This document shows, piece by piece, positions 43,527 to 52,500 of a stretch of 64,000 bases of DNA. Under the pieces are notes generated by a model. It had not been told where the DNA came from and did not search any database. It saw only the letters and a program-made list of their open reading frames with translations. Position numbers and translations under genes: made by a program. Origin of the DNA: Marinoscillum luteum (GTDB taxonomy: Bacteria > Bacteroidota > Bacteroidia > Cytophagales > Cyclobacteriaceae); NCBI RefSeq assembly GCF_044005705.1, contig NZ_JBIPKE010000015.1, positions 248,001 through 312,000 of the forward strand. Reading direction: 5' to 3'. The stretch's first letter is position 1, and each line of letters opens with the position of its first letter.

Positions 43527-46500
43527 CTACTCAAGGATCAATTTCCTAATCAGCTGGCTTTTTACATCTTCGATGATCAAATAATAAACACCCCGGTCAA
43601 AATCACTCAACTCCAGGCCTATCTCCTGTCGTCCTTCACCCTGAACGAACACCAACACTTTACCAGAAGTATCCAATAACTTCAGAGATCTTATAGGCCT
43701 CCCGTTCTCAATACTCACGTGACCATCTAAAGAAGGATTGGGATAAATAAGCAACTCATGATCTGAATCAAGACCAAGCGGCCCTGTTTCTACCTGGTCG
43801 GTGATCTGTATGGAAACAATGGCTATATCCGAACTTGTGAGGTCACTTACCTGAACGATAAATGAAATGTTTCGATTGACCTCAAAATCCAGTGCCGTAG
43901 AATCATCAATGGATAACACCCCACTCTCCATATCCAAAGCAAATGTGTGATCACTGTTTCCGGAAATGATCTCATAAGTGAGAACGTCCTCATCTTCATC
44001 TGTTGCCACCACCGTGCCAACCACTATCCCGGAACGGGTATTTTCCTCCACCGAAAAGCTCTGATCCAAAATCACCGGCTCATGATTCTCTGGTGTTTCA
44101 TCAAGATCAACCACATGAATGGTAACGGTAGCTGAATCAACTGATAAACCATCACTTACAGTTACAACCAACTCAAAAACTGGACTCACCTCAAAATCAA
44201 AAAGGCTGGAATCGTTGATGAATAATACCCCCATTGAGGTTAATGTGACTGGATTGCCTGAGTTACCCCGAATGATAGAAAAGGCAAGCGCATCACCGTC
44301 AGCATCGGTCGCAACGACCTCTCCTATTTCATGACCGCTAGGGCTGTTCTCTAATACCGAGAAGGATTGATCCAAAATGATCGGCACGCCATTTTCATTT
44401 ACGTCCGTCAGATAGATGGTAATCAAGGCAGTGTCTGATTCTGCACCATCACTTACTGTCATCGTCAGCTCAAAATAAGTATTGACTTCATAATCCAAAC
44501 GTGAAGAATCAGCAACCAAAAGTTGTGAATGTAACAACTCAAAGGGGGATTCTTCACTATTCAGAATAGTGAATATCAATGAATCATTCTCTTGGTCTAC
44601 GGCCGTCAGCTGACCAACCTCATAGCCTTTAGGGCTGTTCTCTGGGATTTCAAAGGTCTGATCAGAGAATGATGGAGGCGTATTTTCTTCAATATCCAGT
44701 ACCGTCACTGTGACCCTGAAAGTGGTCTGATCGAACAGGTCGGTAACGATAACATCAAAGTACAGCTTCTCTTGTTCCTCAAAATCAATTAGCGAAGGAT
44801 CTTTTACCGTCAATTCACCACTGACACTCACCTCAAAAGCTGCCGAACTAATATGGGAGTCCATCTCAAAGATCAGAGAATCTCCGTCTTCATCCGTAGC
44901 GGATATATTCCCAACAACAGTGCCTGCCGGGCTGTTTTCAAATACCTCAAATGTCTGATCCATTGCCACCGGTCGATCGTTCACGTTTGTGAGGTTAACG
45001 GTAACTATAGCGGTATCGCTCAAAGCGTAATCCTGGACTACCACGATCAAATCAAAAGATTTTTTGATTTCAAAATTCAGCAATGAAGAGTCTTTAACTG
45101 TCAAAATCCCGGATTCGAACACTTCAAATACCAGCTGGTTATCACCAATAATTTCGTATTGGAGAGAATCGCCATCCTCATCCTCCCCCACGAGATAACC
45201 CACTGAATAGCCGTAAGGACTATTTTCAGGAATCCCGAAAACCAGGGTTTCTATTGTGGGGCGGTCATTCAAATCTGTAACATCTATCCATACCTGAGCC
45301 GTGTCCTGGTATTCTCCATCAGATACTTCAATGGTCAGTTCGAACAACGGGTTTTGCTCATAATTAAACATGGCCGAATCATTGATCAGCAAACGACCAT
45401 CACCCGACAGCTCAAAGGCTAAAGATTCATTGCCAGAAACAATACCATAGCTAAGTGTATCGCCATCTGAGTCGGAACCCTGCAACACATCTACGAGATA
45501 TCCTACGGGGCTATTTTCTGGAACAGATAACCTAAAACCATCCAACTCTGGAGGTGTATTGGAGATTGGAATTCCAGTTCCGCTTAGAGAAACAAGCACT
45601 TTAGACTCATTAGGGTCATTACTTAGTATTTGCAGGGTACCGGAATGAGTAGCCACTGTGGTCGGGGTATAAGTCACAGTTAAACTATGGTCTTCACCCA
45701 CTGCCAGCCCAAGTTCGGTCGTCTCCACGGTAAAATCTGGATAATTAGAAGCTATGGATCCCACCAGCAATGAATCATTACCAAGATTGGAAATGGTGAG
45801 TAAATGCTCGCTGGTTTGTCCCACTTCTACCTCCCCAAAGTTGATCTGAAGTGAAGACAACATAATGTCCGGGATTCCTGATACCTGAAGTGATACTGGC
45901 ACGACAATCTGCGGGCTAGCAAAATCATTGGAACTTATCTCAATATTGGCCTGGTGCCTACCAACTGTCATTTCGGCACTGGCAAAACCTACATTGAACT
46001 CAGCAAAACCACCTGCTGTAATGGTGTCTTGTGTATGATCTACAGATAACCATTTAGGTCCGATCTGTATAGTTTCAAGGTAAGCGCTCATCACAGAAGT
46101 CATCGTATGGTTATCGTAATACCTACTGCCAGTACCTGCAAAAAGTAAGTAGTGAATACTTCGCACATTTGATAACCCATTTACACTATGGTCGTCGTAG
46201 TTGGTATTGGTGCTAAATTGATGTGTTGCCTCTCCATTATCCTCCACTATGATCAAGTGGTTTATCGAGGGGTCTCCGGAATTATAAACCCTCTTCACAA
46301 ACCCGAGAAAAGTCCTTCCTGCCACGTCCATTTCTATGACTGCTCCATCCACACTACCCGATCCATCTGCACCCAGGTTACCACTAACGTAAAAAGTCGT
46401 CACCTCCTCCAGGTTGGCTGCTAATACAAACAAACCTGGCTTCTTAAGGGTGAAATACTCTCCTGATCCGAATGCATTACTGGTTGTGATCAGATCGTTG

Positions 46501-49500
46501 GAATAGGGAATGTAACTCCCCAAATTGGTGCCAAGGTAATTACCACCGTCATACATATCTCCACCTCCATCATTGATCCCTGTTCCTTCCACTCCGTCGG
46601 AGAAGTCATAGCGATTGGATATCAGACCCGTGATGGACTGAAATTTCTCATTAAGACTCTTTTTGAGGTTTACCAGGTCTACATGATCTGTGTCCTGAAC
46701 GGTATTCTGCAACGGACTCCTGGTGTGCTGTCTCCAATATTGGGAGAGATCTGGTGCAGAAGTCTCGTCTTTGGATACCTGATCATCGGCACTGGTAAAA
46801 ACAGGACTAGTCTCTACCTTCACCTGTCCTTCCGGCTCACTCACCTTTAAGCTAATAACCAGATCAGCGCCACTACCTGTATTTTCGACCCTTAGATTTT
46901 GTGAAGTCTGCTCCCCTAAGATTAGGCTTTCGGAAAGCGAACCAGGTGCAACTGAGATCTCCGGAGGAAGGATACCTTCTCCCGACAAGCTCACGGTTAT
47001 CACCCCTTCGTCAGGGTCATTACTTACTATAGTGAGCGTGGCGTTCACTATGCCGGAGGACTGAGGGTGATACTTGATATAAAACTCCCGCTCCCCTCCC
47101 GGAGGGATGGTAAGTCCACCACTGAAAGTTGAAAAATCTGAATGATCTATGCTTGACGAATGAATAATCAATTCATCAACCCCCACGTTGGCTATGGTCA
47201 TCGACTCTATGGCAGAATCGCCAACAAAAACCTGGTCAAAATCCACGGTAACACCCAATGGATCTATATTAGGTGCGGAAGTCACCTCCAGAGCAACCGG
47301 CACCCTGGTGGTAGGTGTTTCCGGGTCATTGGTTATCAGCCTAATTTCCTTTTGGTATAGCCCTCCTGCCAAACCGTAAGCGTTGAAGTTAAGCGCTAAA
47401 TGAGTGCTCTCCCCGGCATCAAGAACACCTTCATTCACTCCAGCAAACAACCAATCGCCCTGATAATACTTTCCAGCCTTCAGCACCAACGCATCACTGT
47501 TCCATGCGTTCCAGTACAACTTACCCTCATCATGAGCCAGGCTATAGGCAAAATCATCGTCGGGTATTCGGATGGTATCATTTATGTGCATGGCTCCATC
47601 CGAAATGGTCAATGGGTATATATTACTCTCCCCATTAAAAGTGAGCGTCCAAACAGTACCATTGGACCAGGCCAATTCCGTCACCTCAGCATTTATCCCC
47701 TCATAAGTATTGAGGATGGTTCCATCGAAATCGACCACATAAAAAGGCTCATTATACTCAATAGCCTGGGTCAGTATAAAATGAGTCCCATTAAAAGCGA
47801 TTGCTGGATAATTAGAAAATGGAACTGAAAATGAACCAGCGAAACTCCCACCGGAATCATAGGCCCGAACCAGTCCATCATAACTTCCAATCCACAACAA
47901 ACCTGCTGCATAGGTGATGCCATAGGGGCTAGAATGAAGCGGGAAACTTTCAACTACTTGTCTGGCGCTTAAGCTGTACTTATCCAGCCTCGCTTGGTTA
48001 TAATTTACAGTGTAAATGGTATCTCCTTTTACGTAGATTCCCGTGGAACTCGAAGTGAAGTTTGCAAGAGTATCCAATACCTCCCCTTCGATTGACCCAA
48101 AGTGTGACCCTCCGGCCTCAGAGGATAACTCTGGCACATCCACCTGTGGAGAGGGAGCTCCATAAAAGCCTACAGGTGTAAGTGCCACAGCACCTCCATC
48201 ATTTATTTCAAGAGACCACTCCAACTCGCTACCACCGGTATTCTCCAGGGTTAGGGTTTGTGTGCTTTGCAAGCCAGTGAGTAATGACTCTGACAGACTA
48301 TCCTGATCGACACCTGCAATAGGTGGATGCACGGCCTGTCCCAGCAAATACACAATATAGGGTACTTCATCCGGATCATTACTGGAGATACTCATCTGCA
48401 CAGTATCATCAGCAACCACTTCCGGACTATAGATAATCTCCAGGGTTTGAGTCTGCTTTGGCAGCAAGTAAAAAGAAGTAGTATCCACGGTAAAAGAAAG
48501 GTGATCAAATACCACGTCTGACACATAAAGTGTATCGGTTCCCTCATTCTCAATTTGGAGGGGCCTGGAATTGCTGGTACCGACAAATGTTTTCCCAAAA
48601 TCAACCGTATCCTGATCAACTTCCATATCAGGAATACCCGTCACAAACAGGCCTACAGGAACACTGACAACCGGAGATGCCGGATCGTTGCTCAAGACAT
48701 CTATCTCACCAGAATAAAGTCCACCGTACAAACCCTTTGCATTTAACAATACTTCAAAGTCACGATACTCACCAGCAGGGATGGTATCAGCTTCTGGTAC
48801 CTTCAACCATTTCTGACCAGATAATGAGAGGGTATAGGATGTGATATTCCCCAACAATGGAGCTGAATTAAAACCACTCAAAGCCAAGTACTCAACGGTC
48901 ATTCCTGTCACAATCACATGCCCCGATCCATATGAATACTCCGCCGTGGTAGGCCGTGTGGAATACTCCGTGGAGGTGATCACCGTTGCTCCCTCTGGCA
49001 GGTCAGTCAGATAAGTATGATTTGCAGAATTCCCCTCCAAAACGAGTGGTAAATCTTTTCCTATGGGATGATCAGGTGCGTCTAAAGTATTGCGATTATC
49101 AGCGCTTCCGTGAATAATATTAACTCCTCCAACAAGGCTCACATTGCTGCCTTGAGTGGCCAATTGATATTGAATTACTCCACCATTTTCTACATAGTCT
49201 TCAAAGCGTTCACGGTTATTACTGATCGTCTCATAGTACTCGTAGTCCTGATCTCCAGTAGTGATAATCAAATCATAGGGCTCCAAATCATGACCACTCA
49301 AATACTGAGAGTATACTGTCACTGCCGTAATGCCGAAAATTTCCTGAAGGAAATATCGCATATCCGTACCCCATGCGCTCGAATTTTGAATGATAAGTAC
49401 CCTTGCCGTGTCCGACAGGTAACCACCGAAATCCTGAGATAAGCTAGTGGGATCATGCGTAGAAGAAGGTGCCCTGCTCTGTGTCAATGGTTTTGTGATG

Positions 49501-52500
49501 GTCTGGGCATGTATTCGGCTCTCGAATTGCACAACCAGCTCGCTGCCTCCTGCGGTATTATCAACTGTGAGGGTTTTTATGACCGTCTCATCGGTCATCA
49601 GAGCCGCTGAGATGCTGTCAGGGGAAACGGTCATCACCGGTGGGTTCACCCCGGTTCCTGTGAGTGAAACAAAGGTAGAGTCTCTATCCAAATCATTGGT
49701 AGCCAGTAAGAGGTCCCCCTCGAAAACACCTGCCGAATCAGGATTAAAATAAACAGCCAGCTCATAGGATACTTCCGGGGCTAACAAAAGATAGGCTGTG
49801 TCAATGGCAAAAACAGAATCCAACAAAGACAAGCTTATTTCCAAATCATCTGTACCCTCGTTACTGATCAGAATGGACACTTTATCTGAGTATCCCACAT
49901 AAGTATCGGCAAAGGGTAAACTGTCAGAATTGATACTCAGCACTGGCGCACCGGTTACCTCCATCACTACGGGTATGCTCAGCTCGCTGCTGGCTGGATC
50001 ATTGCTGAGGATGTTGATACTAGCTCTGTATTGACCTCCATAGAGGTCTTTTGCACTAAAAGTCAATGGAACTTCCTGAAGTTCCCCTCCTGCGATGGTG
50101 TCCATCGCTACCCCCAGAGAAAGCCAGGAGCTTCGGTTGGCACTTGCCACTGCATTTGCGATCATTCGGGCTGCATTGTCATCATAGTTGAAGAAATCAT
50201 AACCGATGTATACCACATCTCCCAGGCCTACATTTTTGTGAGCGACCACAGAATGATCATAATATGATACAATATTCGAAACGGCAGAGTCCGCAAGAGA
50301 CATCAGGAATGTTCCATCCTGGGATAAAACAGCTCCAGATATTCCCTCAGTGAGGTAGTGCATCGAGTCTTCCACTGTCAGCACCTCAGAATAGACCGGC
50401 ATAAAATATTCCATATGCATAAGACCAGAACCATCAATAATGTTATAAGCAGATGGGTTTCCACAAAGTATGATAGCGCCTCCTCGTTCGGCAAAAGCTG
50501 TTAGAACCTCAGCCCATGAAGCTCCAAGGTTCTTAAAATAAGAATTAGAGGCATACTCCTGCTCGGGAATGAGGAAGACATCCACTGTATCCAGCATTCC
50601 TGCCAGCACCGTAGCAGAAGTAATGGTGGTACTGCTCAATCTGTAATCCGTAAAGTATTGAGAGATGGCATTTAGGGTATGCAGGTATTCCTGATCCATG
50701 TCTGCATAGGTAACCCACGACAGAATATTCACTTGACCGGAGAGCGCTGACATAGTTTCCATTGAAATCGGGCCCGATTTGGACATTCCCTGGTTATTCC
50801 CAGAACCATCAGAAGGGGACATTTGGATCAGGTGCTGATTGGCCTTGAAAAGCTCCGTCTCCTCTAATTCAAAGTGGATTTCGGCTTTCCAGATCAAGTC
50901 ACTCCCCCCGACCGTATTATCAATGGTAAGGATCTGTGTAGCACTGTCACCAGTGTAGAGTGCTTCATGGAGGCTGTCAGGGCTCACATTCATCACTGGT
51001 GGATTCACCCCTATACCCGATAGACTTACAAGGGTAGAATCCTGATTAGGATCGTTAGAAATCAACCAGAGTGACTGAACATAACTTTTGGCAGTGTCCG
51101 GCTGAAAGAATACCGGGAGGTCATAAGCTTCACCCGGCCCAACAGACACATGCAAGGTATCTGTAATAAACGTACTGTCACTAAAAGCCATGTCAACCGT
51201 GAGGATATCAGTTCCTTGGTTAAGTATGGTCACTGAGAGCTCCTTTTCGTACCCTGCATAGACACTTTCAAACTGTAGAGAATCATTGATAACTTTAATA
51301 ACAGGCACGCCGGTTACTTCCATGTGTACAGGAATCGTACGGTTTTGCTTGGCAGGATCGTTACTTTGTACAGTGATACCCGCCCTATACACCCCACCAT
51401 ACAAATCCGTGGCATTTAGCTTGACCGGGATATCCTGAGATTCACCAGCCCCAATGGTACCTGACTCAGTTTCCATTGTCAACCATGCACGCTGGCCCCG
51501 TGCTCCCGCTACAGCATTGGAAATCACCCTGGCGGCATTGTCATTATAGGCATAATAGTCATAACCAATATACACTACATCCCCTCGCCCAATTCGCCTG
51601 TGGGCCACTGCAGCATAGTCAGAATAACTAATCAGGTTGCTCGCGAGTGTGTCCGAAAGGCTCACAACAAAGGTGGCATTTTGACCCGTAACATGGCCAG
51701 TAACCCCTGCGGTGAGGTAGTGTGTGCTATCCTCCAATGTCAATGCATTGCCGTAGGCATTAGCAGCATAAGCCATGTGCATCAAGCCCGATGCATTTAA
51801 AATCTCACCTGATTCATGGTCTCCACAGAGAATAATCGTGCCACCACCCTTCACAAAGGATCTAATCACCTCAGACCATGAAACTCCCAAATCATAAAAA
51901 TAAGAAAGACTCCCTCCATCTTCTTGCTCGGGGATAAGAAAAACATCCACCGTATCCAGCATATTTCCCAACTCCGCTGCAGACGTGGTAATGGTAGTAC
52001 TCAGCTGATAGTCTGAATAGTACTGCGAGATCGCGTTGATCGTATTGATATATTCCTGATCCATGTCCACAAAAGTGGTCCAGGCCAGAATGCGCTTATT
52101 CCCTGAAAGGGCCTGCATACTTTCCATAGGGATAGGGCCGGCAGTGGCCATCCCTTCATTGTTACCCGATCCGTCAGACGGCACCAGGTGCGCCATATGT
52201 TCATGAGCTTTATAAAGCTCCGTGGCTTCCAACTCAACAATCCACTCCGATTCCCAGGTCAGATCTGATCCCCCTTCGAGGTTATCGAGGGTAAGCACGA
52301 GCGTTGTGCTATCCCCGGTGAACAGGGCTGCTCCGAGGCTGTCCGGACTTACCCCAAATACTGGCGGATTTATTCCCCATCCCGTGAGGTACACGTAGAT
52401 AGAGTCCTGATCGAAATCATTGGTGACGAATAGTAAAGCTGAGCTTAAACTGCCCACCGAATCAGGCTGAAAATAAACTGGCAAAATGAACCCTGCAGAA

